Source of the DNA: UBA5862 sp002408105
GTDB taxonomy: Bacteria; Pseudomonadota; Gammaproteobacteria; Pseudomonadales; UBA5862
Reading direction: 5' to 3'
DNA: 19,042 nucleotides
Assembly: GCA_034189125.1 (NCBI GenBank)
Contig: JAXHVB010000046.1
Location: forward strand, 1-19,042
Below the pieces are notes generated by a model. That model made no database searches. It saw only the letters and a program-made list of their open reading frames with translations, and was not told the DNA's origin. Positions 6,391 to 17,916 of the stretch are shown here, piece after piece. Made by a program: the position numbers and the translations under genes. The number at the start of each line of letters is the position of its first letter. Position 1 is the stretch's first letter.

Positions 6391-6920
6391 TCCCTCTTGC
6401 GTCCGTCATGCGCGGGGCCGTGCAACAACACCACCGCGTGCGCGGCGATGCCTTCCCCCCGGCCCTCGAACCCAAGCTTTTCGGTGGTGGTGGCCTTGAC
6501 GCTGATGGTGCCCTCGTCGATCTCCAGCACCTCGGCAATGACCACCCGCATCTGCGGGACGTAGGCCGCTATCCGTGGGCGCTGCGCCACCAGCGTCAAA
6601 TCGGCATTGACGAGCGACCAGCCTGCCGCCGTGACCTGCTGGTAAGCGGCCGCCAACAGCCCAGTGCTTGGCGCTCCGGCCCATTGGGCATCGCTATCTG
6701 GAAACAGTCGGCCAATGTCACCGAGCCCTGCGGCCCCCAGCAAGGCATCAATCAAGGCGTGGAGCAACACATCACCATCCGAGTGCGCCACAACACGGAG
6801 TTCTGAGTCGACCGCAACCCCACCCAACACGAGGGATCGTGCTTGCGGGTCAACGCTGTCGGAACCGAGCAAGCGGTGGACATCGTACCCGTGCCCAATG
6901 CGCAGACCGAAGGCCGTCAT
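6387..6920 (-). CDS. ispF: 2-C-methyl-D-erythritol 2,4-cyclodiphosphate synthase IspF
   Basis: This 177-residue enzyme cyclises CDP-methylerythritol 2-phosphate in the non-mevalonate isoprenoid pathway. The zinc ligands are visible as D13 and H15 in GYDVH and H46 in AHSDGD. The C-terminal signature ATTTEKLGFEGRGEGIAAHA (about 143-162) is intact. It is longer than E. coli IspF (159) because of an 11-residue hydrophilic stretch near residues 18-29 and a short charged tail. The start codon overlaps the ispD stop as ATGA, coupling it to the enzyme two steps earlier in the same pathway. Confidence 0.96.
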   Translation of the reverse strand: MTAFGLRIGHGYDVHRLLGSDSVDPQARSLVLGGVAVDSELRVVAHSDGDVLLHALIDALLGAAGLGDIGRLFPDSDAQWAGAPSTGLLAAAYQQVTAAGWSLVNADLTLVAQRPRIAAYVPQMRVVIAEVLEIDEGTISVKATTTEKLGFEGRGEGIAAHAVVLLHGPAHDGRKRE

Positions 6921-7681
6921 CGCCCGGGGTGCCTGACCGACGCGCGCGCACCTTGCACAGATTCAAATCTTTGCGCGCGCAGGATGGCACTCACCAATGG
7001 AAGGTCTTCCGGATAGGTGAGTTTGATGTTGGTCGCAGCGCCTGCAACCAATCGGGGCCGGTGATGGCAGTGCTCCATGGCGCTGGCTTCATCGGTGGTT
7101 TCGATGCCTGCCGCTCGGGTCATCTCCAGAGCTTGGACCAGCGCATCCACAGGAAAAAGCTGGGGGGTCAGTGCGTGCCAAAGGCCGCTGCGGTCGATCG
7201 TCTGGTCAATCCGGCCGTCACAATGCGCGCGCTTCATGGTGTCCCGCACCGGTGAGGCAAGCAGACCACCATCGGGGGACCACGCAACTTCGCTGATCAA
7301 CCGCTGGATGTCATCCAAAGTGACGCAGGGACGAGCCACATCGTGCACCAGCGCCCAGGCACCCGAGCCTGCCTGCTCCTGTACAGTCACGAGTCCCGCC
7401 TCGACCGAGTCGATTCGTTCTTGACCGCCAGCGACTCGATGAATGCGTGGATCTTCAGCAAACTCAGAATCCTCCCAGTGGCAGTCGCGCTCGTTCAGCA
7501 CCAGGACCAGGGCCTGTATCCTGGGAACCGAAAGCAGCCGTTCCAGTGTCCAGTCGATGACCAGTCGGCCACCGATGCGCAGGTACTGCTTGGGGCGTTC
7601 GACACCGAATCGACGGCCCTGCCCCGCCGCGGGGAGGACCGCCCAGAGCCCGGGCATTGCGCGGGTTGTCGAGTCATTCAA
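6917..7681 (-). CDS. ispD: 2-C-methyl-D-erythritol 4-phosphate cytidylyltransferase IspD
   Basis: This protein transfers CMP to methylerythritol phosphate in isoprenoid synthesis. The nucleotide-binding loop AVLPAAGQGRRFG with PKQYL, the VHDVARPCV motif, APVRDTMKR and the substrate-side TDEASAMEH all match IspD. Two starts are possible. A TTG at 7681 overlaps the ftsB stop (TTGA) and has GGTGG seven bases upstream. An ATG at 7657 has no visible Shine-Dalgarno sequence but gives an N-terminus (MPGLWAVLPAAG) closer to the family. The TTG is used here, giving 254 residues; the ATG would give 246, still within the family range. Confidence 0.94.
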   Translation of the reverse strand: MNDSTTRAMPGLWAVLPAAGQGRRFGVERPKQYLRIGGRLVIDWTLERLLSVPRIQALVLVLNERDCHWEDSEFAEDPRIHRVAGGQERIDSVEAGLVTVQEQAGSGAWALVHDVARPCVTLDDIQRLISEVAWSPDGGLLASPVRDTMKRAHCDGRIDQTIDRSGLWHALTPQLFPVDALVQALEMTRAAGIETTDEASAMEHCHHRPRLVAGAATNIKLTYPEDLPLVSAILRAQRFESVQGARASVRHPGR

Positions 7682-7971
7682 GGGTTGACCACCGGGCGTG
7701 GGTGGGGCGAAAAGATGTACAGTGTTTCTCCCTCGGCGATCAGGCCCAGTTCTTCTCGCGCCATGGCTTCGATGGATGAGGCCCCGGACTGCAACGCGGA
7801 AACCCGCTCAGCCAAAGCTGCGTTGCGCTCCCGCAAGGACGCGTTCTGAGCGCGCTGGTCCTGCACCCGAGCCTGAAGCTCGATCAGCTCGGCAAGGCCG
7901 CCCACACCACTCCAGAGCTGTATCTGCAGAAGTATCGCTAGCCCTCCCAATGCGCTCAATAACAGTCTCAT
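7678..7971 (-). CDS. ftsB: Cell division protein FtsB
   Basis: This 97-residue bitopic inner-membrane protein is a partner of FtsL and FtsQ in the divisome. It has a short cytoplasmic start, one membrane segment (about residues 3-19), and a periplasmic coiled coil rich in Leu, Ala, Gln and Arg (about 25-62). It ends with the family motif IEAMAREELGLIAEGETLYIF. Length and order (eno–ftsB–ispD) match E. coli and Pseudomonas. The ATG lies 64 bases after the eno stop, the widest gap in this part of the chain, with a weak GTGGG Shine-Dalgarno sequence. No promoter was recognised in that gap. Confidence 0.94.
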   Translation of the reverse strand: MRLLLSALGGLAILLQIQLWSGVGGLAELIELQARVQDQRAQNASLRERNAALAERVSALQSGASSIEAMAREELGLIAEGETLYIFSPHPRPVVNP

Positions 7972-8035
7972 GGCTACCCACTCGGCTGTGCCACCCGTTC
8001 AGCCCGATGCGTTGCGGCTTTTGGATCGTGTCAGG

Positions 8036-9334
8036 TCATTGACCGCCGATCAACTCGGTCCTTCCCCGGTAGCGCGCTGCCCCCTCGAGCTCGGCTTCAA
8101 TCTGTAGCAGCCGGTTGTATTTGGCCACCCGATCCGACCGGCACAGCGAGCCGGTCTTGATCTGCCCCGCCGCCGTCCCGACGGCAAGGTCAGCAATGGT
8201 GGTGTCTTCGGTTTCTCCAGACCGGTGCGAGATCACCGCGGTATAGCCGGCATTCCTGGCCATTCGAATGGCTGCAAGTGTTTCCGTCAGGGTGCCAATT
8301 TGGTTGAACTTGATCAAAATCGAATTGGCAATCTTCCGCTCAATTCCCTGAGACAAGATGGCTGTGTTGGTGACGAAAAGGTCATCACCGACCAGTTGGA
8401 CACGATCGCCGAGGCGCCTGGTCAGGCCTTCCCAGCCATCCCAATCGCTTTCGTCCATGCCATCCTCGATCGAGAGAATGGGATACTTCTGAACGAGATC
8501 GGCAAGGTATCCAGTGAATCCATCTGCGTCGTATTCCTGCCCTTCGCCGCGCAGAAGATAGCGACTGTCTCTGTAGAATTCCGAAGCGGCGCAATCAAGC
8601 GCCAAAGTCACGTCTTCGCCGACCCGGTACCCGGCCAAATCGATCGCTTCCAAAATGGCATGGACTGCCGCCTCGTTGCTGGGCAGGTTGGGCGCAAAGC
8701 CACCTTCATCCCCCACCGCTGTCGAGAGCCGCTGCTTGGTCAGTACCTTCTTCAGTGCGTGGAACACTTCTGCACCGCAGCGAAGTCCCTCGGCAAAGGT
8801 TGCAGCTCCCACTGGTTGGACCATGAATTCCTGGATGTCGACGTTGTTGTCGGCGTGTTCGCCGCCGTTAATGATGTTCATCATCGGCAGGGGCATCGAA
8901 AACTGCCCTGCGGTGCCGTTGAGTACAGCAATGTGCTCATACAGCGGAACGCGAGCCTCGGCGGCCGCGGCCTTGGCGGTTGCGAGGGATACAGCCAGCA
9001 TCGCGTTGGCGCCTAGCCGGGCCTTGTTGTCGGTGCCATCGGCAGCAATCATTGCACCGTCGATTTCGTCCTGTGCGCAGGGATCCTGGCCTTGAAGCAG
9101 CGCAGCGATTTCGGTGTTCACATTGCCCACTGCGGTGAGCACACCTTTGCCCAAATAGCGCGTTGGGTCTTGGTCGCGCAGCTCCAGCGCTTCTCTAGAC
9201 CCCGTTGACGCGCCAGAGGGGGCACAGGCAGACCCACGCGCGCCCGACTCCAACAACACTTCAGCTTGCACGGTTGGGTTGCCCCGCGAATCAAGCACCT
9301 CAAGGGCGCGCACCGAACGGATCCGTGAACTCAT
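8036..9334 (-). CDS. eno: Enolase (phosphopyruvate hydratase)
   Basis: This 432-residue enzyme interconverts 2-phosphoglycerate and phosphoenolpyruvate and has exactly the E. coli length. Visible motifs are VRALEVLDSRGNPTV at the N-terminus, the loop SGASTGSREALELRD, VGDEGGFAPN, the Mg2+ ligand region LSIEDGMDESDWDGW, LVGDDLFVTN, and the catalytic-lysine region LIKFNQIGTLTET followed by SHRSGETEDTTIADLAVG. The ATG at 9334 is chosen because an AGGAGA Shine-Dalgarno sequence (9345-9350) sits 10 bases upstream. An ATG at 9358, overlapping the kdsA stop, would add eight residues and place this AGGAGA inside the gene. Confidence 0.97.
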   Translation of the reverse strand: MSSRIRSVRALEVLDSRGNPTVQAEVLLESGARGSACAPSGASTGSREALELRDQDPTRYLGKGVLTAVGNVNTEIAALLQGQDPCAQDEIDGAMIAADGTDNKARLGANAMLAVSLATAKAAAAEARVPLYEHIAVLNGTAGQFSMPLPMMNIINGGEHADNNVDIQEFMVQPVGAATFAEGLRCGAEVFHALKKVLTKQRLSTAVGDEGGFAPNLPSNEAAVHAILEAIDLAGYRVGEDVTLALDCAASEFYRDSRYLLRGEGQEYDADGFTGYLADLVQKYPILSIEDGMDESDWDGWEGLTRRLGDRVQLVGDDLFVTNTAILSQGIERKIANSILIKFNQIGTLTETLAAIRMARNAGYTAVISHRSGETEDTTIADLAVGTAAGQIKTGSLCRSDRVAKYNRLLQIEAELEGAARYRGRTELIGGQ

Positions 9335-9357
9335 CTTTGAACGTTCTCCTGTGGTCA

Positions 9358-10215
9358 TCAAACTTCGGCGCCAGAGCCCGCCGTCAGTTGGTGCTCAGCA
9401 AACCCCTGCCGCTTCACCACACGGTCAATCGACACCAGGGTTTCCAACAGCTCCCGCATCAACCCGAGCGGCCAGGAATTGGGGCCATCGCTCTTGGCGA
9501 CCTCGGGGTTGGGGTGGGTCTCCATGAACAAGCCACTCACGCCTGCGGCAACTGCCGATCGAGCAAGCACCGGCACCATCTCACGCTGGCCACCAGAGAC
9601 CTGACCCTGCCCACCAGGCAGTTGCACGGAGTGCGTGGCGTCAAACACCACGGGAGCACCCGACTCACGCATCACCGCCAATGCGCGCATGTCTGACACC
9701 AGGTTGTTATAGCCGAAACTAACGCCGCGTTCGCAGACCATGATCTGCTCATTGCCGGTGGCGCGGGCCTTCTCGACCACATGCACCATGTCCCAGGGCG
9801 CCAAAAACTGGCCCTTTTTGATGTTCACAGGCACCCCTTGCTCCGCTACACGCTGGATGAAATTGGTTTGCCGGCACAGAAAAGCGGGAGTCTGCAGAAC
9901 CGACACCACAGCGGCCACTTCATCCAGTGGCGTGTCTTCATGCACATCGGTGAGCACCGGAACACCCACCTGTTGTTTCACAGTCTGCAGCACCCGCAGG
10001 CCTTCTTCGATCCCAGGTCCGCGGTAACTGCGGTGTGAAGACCGGTTGGCCTTGTCGAAGGACGATTTGTAGATGAACGGGATCTCTAGGGCCGCGCACA
10101 TCTCCTTGAGCGCTCCTGCACTGTCAATGGCCAGTTGCTCGCTTTCAATAACACAGGGGCCAGCGATCAAGAACAAGGGGTGTTCGATCCCGACTTCAAA
10201 ACTCAACAGCTGCAT
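9358..10215 (-). CDS. kdsA: 3-deoxy-8-phosphooctulonate synthase KdsA, metal-dependent type
   Basis: This 285-residue enzyme condenses arabinose 5-phosphate with phosphoenolpyruvate to make Kdo 8-phosphate for lipopolysaccharide. Family motifs include KSSFDKANRSS, SYRGPGIEEGL, LTDVHE, KKGQFLAPWD and FGYNNLVSDMR. The N-terminal motif is LIAGPCVIES with Cys21, and downstream come DATHSVQLPGG, SGGQRE and METHPNPE. These are hallmarks of the metal-dependent class known from Aquifex. E. coli KdsA has Asn at the Cys position (GGMNVLES) and is metal-independent. An AAGAGG Shine-Dalgarno sequence lies 9 bases before the ATG. The gene sits between pyrG (28-base gap) and eno, the order seen in Pseudomonas. 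Confidence 0.96.
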   Translation of the reverse strand: MQLLSFEVGIEHPLFLIAGPCVIESEQLAIDSAGALKEMCAALEIPFIYKSSFDKANRSSHRSYRGPGIEEGLRVLQTVKQQVGVPVLTDVHEDTPLDEVAAVVSVLQTPAFLCRQTNFIQRVAEQGVPVNIKKGQFLAPWDMVHVVEKARATGNEQIMVCERGVSFGYNNLVSDMRALAVMRESGAPVVFDATHSVQLPGGQGQVSGGQREMVPVLARSAVAAGVSGLFMETHPNPEVAKSDGPNSWPLGLMRELLETLVSIDRVVKRQGFAEHQLTAGSGAEV

Positions 10216-10243
10216 CGTTCAGTGCCTCTTGACAGTCTGTGCT

Positions 10244-11917
10244 TCAGCCGCGGTCTGCCGCCGAAAGGGAAAGGGAAGATGCATCATGCACACCGGCCCG
10301 GTGAGTACGAGCGGCCCGGACAAACGCCGAGAACAGGGGGTGGCCGTCCAGCGGTGACGACGTGAATTCAGGGTGAAACTGGGTGGCAACGAACCAGGGG
10401 TGGCCCTCCACTTCCACAACCTCAACCAGCGCGTCGTCACTGGACCAGCCCGATACCCGCAGCCCCGCCCGCTGTAGCTGATCCAGGTAGTTGTTGTTGA
10501 CCTCGTACCGGTGCCGGTGCCGTTCGACGATGATTTCCCGCCCGTAGATTTCGTGAGCGGCAGAACCTCGCACCAGCCGGGCTTCCTGTCCACCAAGGCG
10601 CATGGTGCCGCCGAGGTCTCCGCCCTCTTCTCTGCGCTCGCGCTTGCCTTCCCGATCGGTCCATTCCGACACCAGGCCGACCACAGGGTGGGTGGTGTGG
10701 CGATCAAACTCGGTGCTGTTCGCGCCCGCCAAACCAACGGCGTTGCGAGCAAACTCAACCACGGCGATTTGCATCCCCAGACAAATTCCGAGGTAGGGAA
10801 TGCGATTCTCCCGGGCGTAGCGCACCGCCGCGATCTTGCCCTCTACGCCGCGGGCCCCGAAGCCCCCAGGGACCAGTACCGCGTCCACGCCCTCCAGAGC
10901 ACCAAGGTCACCGCCCTCTTCAAGGTCTTCTGAATCGACGTAGCGGACCCGCACCCGTGTGCTGGTATGGATACCGGCGTGAATCAGGGATTCATTCAGA
11001 GACTTGTAGGCATCCAGCAGATTGATGTACTTGCCAACCATGGCCACAGTGACCTCGGCAGTCGGGGACTTCTCTGCGTCCACCACCCACCGCCAACGGC
11101 TGAGGTCTGCGGCTGGACATTCAATCTGCAGCAACTCGGCAACGATGTCGTCCACGTGGTACTCGTGCAACACCAAAGGGATGCGGTAGATGGAGTCGAT
11201 GTCCTGCAGCGGAATCACCGCGCGAGGCTGCACATTGGTGAACAGCGCGATCTTGGCCCGCGAGTCCTCTGGGACCTCGTGGTCGGAACGGCAGATCAAC
11301 AAATCGGGCTGCAGGCCGATGGAGCGCAACTCCTTCACGGAGTGTTGGGTGGGCTTGGTCTTGGTCTCTCCGGCCGAGGCGATGTAGGGAATCAGCACCA
11401 GATGAATGAACAGGCTGCGGTGCGGGCCAAGCTCGACCGCCAACTGGCGTATTGCCTCGAGGAACGGCTGGGATTCAATGTCACCCACGGTGCCGCCGAT
11501 CTCGACGAGCGCCACGTCGGCATGGTCCGCACCTTCGACAATGCGCCGCTTGATCTCGTCTGTGATGTGCGGGATGACCTGAACCGTTCCGCCCAAGTAG
11601 TCACCGCGGCGCTCCTTGCGCAACACAGTTTCGTACACCCGTCCGGTGGTGAAGTTGTTGCGCCTGGACATCTGCGTATGCAAAAACCGCTCGTAGTGAC
11701 CGAGGTCCAGGTCCGTTTCCGCGCCGTCGTGGGTCACGAAAACTTCACCGTGCTGGAACGGGCTCATGGTTCCCGGGTCCACGTTGATGTAGGGGTCAAG
11801 CTTGAGGATGGTGACCGACAGGCCCCTGGCCTCAAGGACAGCTGCCAACGATGCAGAGGTGATGCCCTTGCCTAACGAGGACACCACCCCGCCGGTCACG
11901 AAGATGAATTTAGTCAT
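10244..11917 (-). CDS. pyrG: CTP synthase PyrG
   Basis: This 557-residue enzyme makes CTP from UTP, ATP and glutamine. The N-terminal amidoligase domain starts FIFVTGGVVSSLGKGI and has the conserved KLDPYINVDPGTMSP and HGEVFVTHDGAETDLDLGHYERF region. The C-terminal class I glutamine amidotransferase domain has GGFGARGVEGK, the nucleophile loop GICLGMQ (about residue 385), and the His/Glu pair in QFHPEF. The ATG at 11917 gives the family N-terminus MTKFIFVTGG. A GTG 15 bases upstream is unlikely. The protein ends with a roughly 25-residue tail that is Ala/Ser-rich and typical in length. A promoter candidate lies just upstream, overlapping the tilS stop. Confidence 0.97.
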   Translation of the reverse strand: MTKFIFVTGGVVSSLGKGITSASLAAVLEARGLSVTILKLDPYINVDPGTMSPFQHGEVFVTHDGAETDLDLGHYERFLHTQMSRRNNFTTGRVYETVLRKERRGDYLGGTVQVIPHITDEIKRRIVEGADHADVALVEIGGTVGDIESQPFLEAIRQLAVELGPHRSLFIHLVLIPYIASAGETKTKPTQHSVKELRSIGLQPDLLICRSDHEVPEDSRAKIALFTNVQPRAVIPLQDIDSIYRIPLVLHEYHVDDIVAELLQIECPAADLSRWRWVVDAEKSPTAEVTVAMVGKYINLLDAYKSLNESLIHAGIHTSTRVRVRYVDSEDLEEGGDLGALEGVDAVLVPGGFGARGVEGKIAAVRYARENRIPYLGICLGMQIAVVEFARNAVGLAGANSTEFDRHTTHPVVGLVSEWTDREGKRERREEGGDLGGTMRLGGQEARLVRGSAAHEIYGREIIVERHRHRYEVNNNYLDQLQRAGLRVSGWSSDDALVEVVEVEGHPWFVATQFHPEFTSSPLDGHPLFSAFVRAARTHRAGVHDASSLSLSAADRG

Positions 11918-11943
11918 GCGAAAGCCTGTCACGGGGCGGGTGT

Positions 11944-11961
11944 CCGCGCCCTAGAGCGCGG
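11944..11961 (-). promoter_or_regulatory. GC-rich hairpin in the pyrG leader
   Basis: CCGCGC and GCGCGG form a 6-bp stem, extendable to 7 bp with a T·G pair and a CTAG loop, between the predicted pyrG start of transcription and its ATG. No T-tract follows, so it is not a standard terminator. It could be a leader structure that affects pyrG, or simply GC-rich sequence. Function is unknown. Confidence 0.35.
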
Positions 11962-11974
11962 GAACTCGCGCGCC

Positions 11975-11983
11975 AGTATATCA
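11975..11983 (-). promoter_or_regulatory. Extended -10 promoter candidate for pyrG
   Basis: On the minus strand TGATATACT forms an extended -10 element (TG, one base, then TATACT at 11980-11975, five of six matches to TATAAT). Its TGA is the stop codon of tilS. The -35 region 17 bases upstream (ATGTAA) is weak, as tolerated with an extended -10. Transcription would begin near 11968, giving a leader of about 50 bases before the pyrG ATG. This would give pyrG–kdsA–eno their own promoter. Confidence 0.5.
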
Positions 11984-13363
11984 ACTGAGGGCGGCGCTTA
12001 CATGGGGAACCGGCGCCCGCCACACCAGCCCGTGCGAGACGCCATCGGCTCCGGCCTGCCAACCCTCTGCCACCCAGAGTCCGGCCACCGCGATCAGGTG
12101 CCCCTCGGCATAAATCAGCGGCACCCGGTCTCGCAGCCAGGGCAACACCCCGGCCTCCTGAAACAGCTTCTTCAGTGGGTGCCGGCCATGCCGGCCCGCA
12201 ACATGTAACCGTTCGCCACCTTGCCGAAACCTCACCTCCGCTTCGGCCGGAAGCCGAATGCCAACGCCATCGGTGCACTCGTGCACACTCAGTTCGCCGG
12301 CACCAGGACCAAGCGCCAATCGCTCGGGCGGACGCCAGGAGAGCCGCTTGCTCGCGTCGTGCGCCCCAAGAGGTGGGCCAGCAAACAGCCGCTGCCTGTA
12401 GCGCCGCAGCTCAACGCCCGGCCAACTCGCCACCGGCAAGCGATCGGGCCCTGCAGCGGACAGCGCATCCAATGCCTCCTCGAGCCGGCGCAAACTGGGA
12501 GCAGGCAACGACCGGGCTGCCAGCCAGTGGCGGACCAGGTTGTGCCGGCGCGGTGCTCGCATGCGCATCAGCGCGCCCAGGCATAGGCTGTGCTGCGCAT
12601 GGCCAGGCTCGCCTGCCCAGTCGGATTCAGCCAGTTCCGCCAACAGTTCCACCGCTTCACCCTGCAGCGCCATGGCGCGCTGCCAGCCAGCGGCAAAGCC
12701 AGGCCAGCGCGCCGAAATCGCAGGCAGAACCTGTGCCCGAAGGTAGTTTCGATCGAAGTCCGAAGCCGCGTTGCTCGGGTCCTCCACCCACTGCAGCTCG
12801 CGCGCCTCGGCATAACTGCGCAGGGCCTGGCGCCCCACCCCGAGCCAAGGCCTCAGCAACCGCCCCGCACCCAACGGACGAGACTCCGGCATCCCCGCCA
12901 TCCCGGTCGGGCCGGCGCCCCGATTGAGCCTCATCAGCAGGGTCTCGGTCTGATCATCCTGGTGGTGAGCCATCAACAACAGGTCATCGGCGTGGTCGAG
13001 CAACCGGGCGAACACGGCATAGCGCGCACGGCGCGCTGCGTCTTCTGGCCCCCTCCCGGCCTGCAAGTCGACCTGCACCCGATGCACTTCGGCAGCCAGG
13101 CCAAGCCGTCGGGCGGTGCCCTCACAGTGCGCACTCCAGTCGTCGGCATCGGTCGCCAGCCCATGGTGCACATGCACAACCCGAGGGACAGGCCAGGACA
13201 CGCCAAGTGCAGGCCGGTTTTCGGTGGTCAGTCGATAAACGGCATCAAGCAGTACGGTGGAATCCAGCCCACCGCTGCATGCGACCCACAGTGTGCGACA
13301 CCGCGAATAGGGGGCCAATCGATCAGCAAGGTGGCGCAGCAAGAACGCTTGGCAATCACCCAT
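11981..13363 (-). CDS. tilS: tRNA(Ile)-lysidine synthetase TilS
   Basis: This 460-residue enzyme attaches lysine to the wobble cytidine of the minor isoleucine tRNA so that it reads AUA. The PP-loop ATP-binding motif ACSGGLDST lies near residue 29, followed by VVHVHHGL, the AHHQDDQTETLLMRL segment and the DPSN-x-FDRNYLR motif. The C-terminal part matches TilS substrate-binding regions (VRFRQGGER, then LKKLFQEAGVLPWLRDRVPLIY). The ATG at 13363 gives MGDCQAFLL, with a normal distance to the PP-loop. A GTG at 13414 would add 17 residues without clear similarity. It follows accA, as in E. coli and Pseudomonas. It is slightly longer than E. coli TilS (432). Confidence 0.94.
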   Translation of the reverse strand: MGDCQAFLLRHLADRLAPYSRCRTLWVACSGGLDSTVLLDAVYRLTTENRPALGVSWPVPRVVHVHHGLATDADDWSAHCEGTARRLGLAAEVHRVQVDLQAGRGPEDAARRARYAVFARLLDHADDLLLMAHHQDDQTETLLMRLNRGAGPTGMAGMPESRPLGAGRLLRPWLGVGRQALRSYAEARELQWVEDPSNAASDFDRNYLRAQVLPAISARWPGFAAGWQRAMALQGEAVELLAELAESDWAGEPGHAQHSLCLGALMRMRAPRRHNLVRHWLAARSLPAPSLRRLEEALDALSAAGPDRLPVASWPGVELRRYRQRLFAGPPLGAHDASKRLSWRPPERLALGPGAGELSVHECTDGVGIRLPAEAEVRFRQGGERLHVAGRHGRHPLKKLFQEAGVLPWLRDRVPLIYAEGHLIAVAGLWVAEGWQAGADGVSHGLVWRAPVPHVSAALS

Positions 13364-13435
13364 GGCGCCGCTGTCAGGAGGTGCAGGGCTGATCCGCAGA
13401 CCGGGCTGCAGCACGCGGCCCCGGCCCGCTCCAAG

Positions 13436-14398
13436 TCAATGGTAGTGTCCGTAGGAGAGATACCGCTGGTAGCGGCGTTCGATCAACTCGTCGACGTCCA
13501 CTTCGGACAACGTGGCGAGCTGGCGCTCCAATGCCTCCCGCAGACGACCGGCGGTGGTCTCCGGGTCACGGTGGGCGCCGCCCAAGGGCTCTGGGATGAC
13601 CTGGTCGACCAGTCCCAGCTCCAACAGCCGTTCAGCCGCCATGCCCATCAACTGTGCCGCATCCGCCGCTTTTTCCGCAGTCTTCCACAGAATGGTCGCA
13701 CAACCTTCTGGAGAAATGACCGAATAGGTGGAGTACTGCAACATCATTTGGTAATCGCAGACGCCGAGCGCCAGGGCGCCCCCCGAGCCACCCTCGCCGA
13801 TCACCACCGACACGATCGGTGTTTTCAGGCGCGACATCACCGCAAGGTTGTGGGCAATGGCTTCACTTTGTCCGCGCTCTTCCGACTCGATGCCTGGATA
13901 GGCCCCGGGGGTATCGATAAATGTGACAATCGGCAGACCGAATCGCTCCGCCAACTCCATCAGCCGACACGCCTTGCGGTAGCCTTCCGGTTGCGGCATG
14001 CCGAAGTTGCGGTGAATTTTCTCTTTGGTCCCTCGCCCCTTCTCATGACCGATCACCACCACCGACCGCCCCGCCAGGCGGGCGATCCCACCCACGATGG
14101 CCGGGTCATCGCGAAACCGCCGGTCGCCGTGCAGCTCGTCGAACTCCTCGAAAATGTTTGCAATGTAGTCGAGGCAGTAGGGCCGCTGGGGATGGCGCGA
14201 GAGCTGTACGATTTGCCAGGCGTCAAGCTCCGAGAAGATGTTTGCCGTCAGCTTGCGGCTTTTCTCTTCAAGCTTGGCAATTTCATCGTTGATGTTGATC
14301 GCGTTGTCGTCGCCGACCATCCGCAGCTCTTCAATCTTGGCTTGCAGCTCGGCGATGGGTTGTTCGAATTCGAGGTAGTCCGGGTTCATCTTTTTCAT
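13436..14398 (-). CDS. accA: Acetyl-CoA carboxylase carboxyltransferase subunit alpha
   Basis: This 320-residue subunit forms the carboxyltransferase with AccD and produces malonyl-CoA for fatty acid synthesis. It begins YLEFEQPIAELQAKIEEL and continues with HPQRPYCLDYI, FDELHGDR, NFGMPQPEGYRKA, FIDTPGAYPG, the oxyanion-type IGEGGSGGALA and ISPEGCATILWK. All are typical of proteobacterial AccA, and the length is normal (E. coli 319). The ATG at 14398 gives MKKMNPD; an ATG three codons on (14389) gives MNPDYLEF, which looks like the Pseudomonas N-terminus. No strong Shine-Dalgarno sequence decides between them. It lies 53 bases downstream of dnaE, the usual order. Confidence 0.96.
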   Translation of the reverse strand: MKKMNPDYLEFEQPIAELQAKIEELRMVGDDNAININDEIAKLEEKSRKLTANIFSELDAWQIVQLSRHPQRPYCLDYIANIFEEFDELHGDRRFRDDPAIVGGIARLAGRSVVVIGHEKGRGTKEKIHRNFGMPQPEGYRKACRLMELAERFGLPIVTFIDTPGAYPGIESEERGQSEAIAHNLAVMSRLKTPIVSVVIGEGGSGGALALGVCDYQMMLQYSTYSVISPEGCATILWKTAEKAADAAQLMGMAAERLLELGLVDQVIPEPLGGAHRDPETTAGRLREALERQLATLSEVDVDELIERRYQRYLSYGHYH

Positions 14399-14451
14399 TC
14401 GGCTGTCGGCTGCGGGAGGCGAATCTCATGCCACTCGGGCCGCGAGACCCG

Positions 14452-17912
<3,461 letters not shown>

Positions 17913-17916
<4 letters not shown>

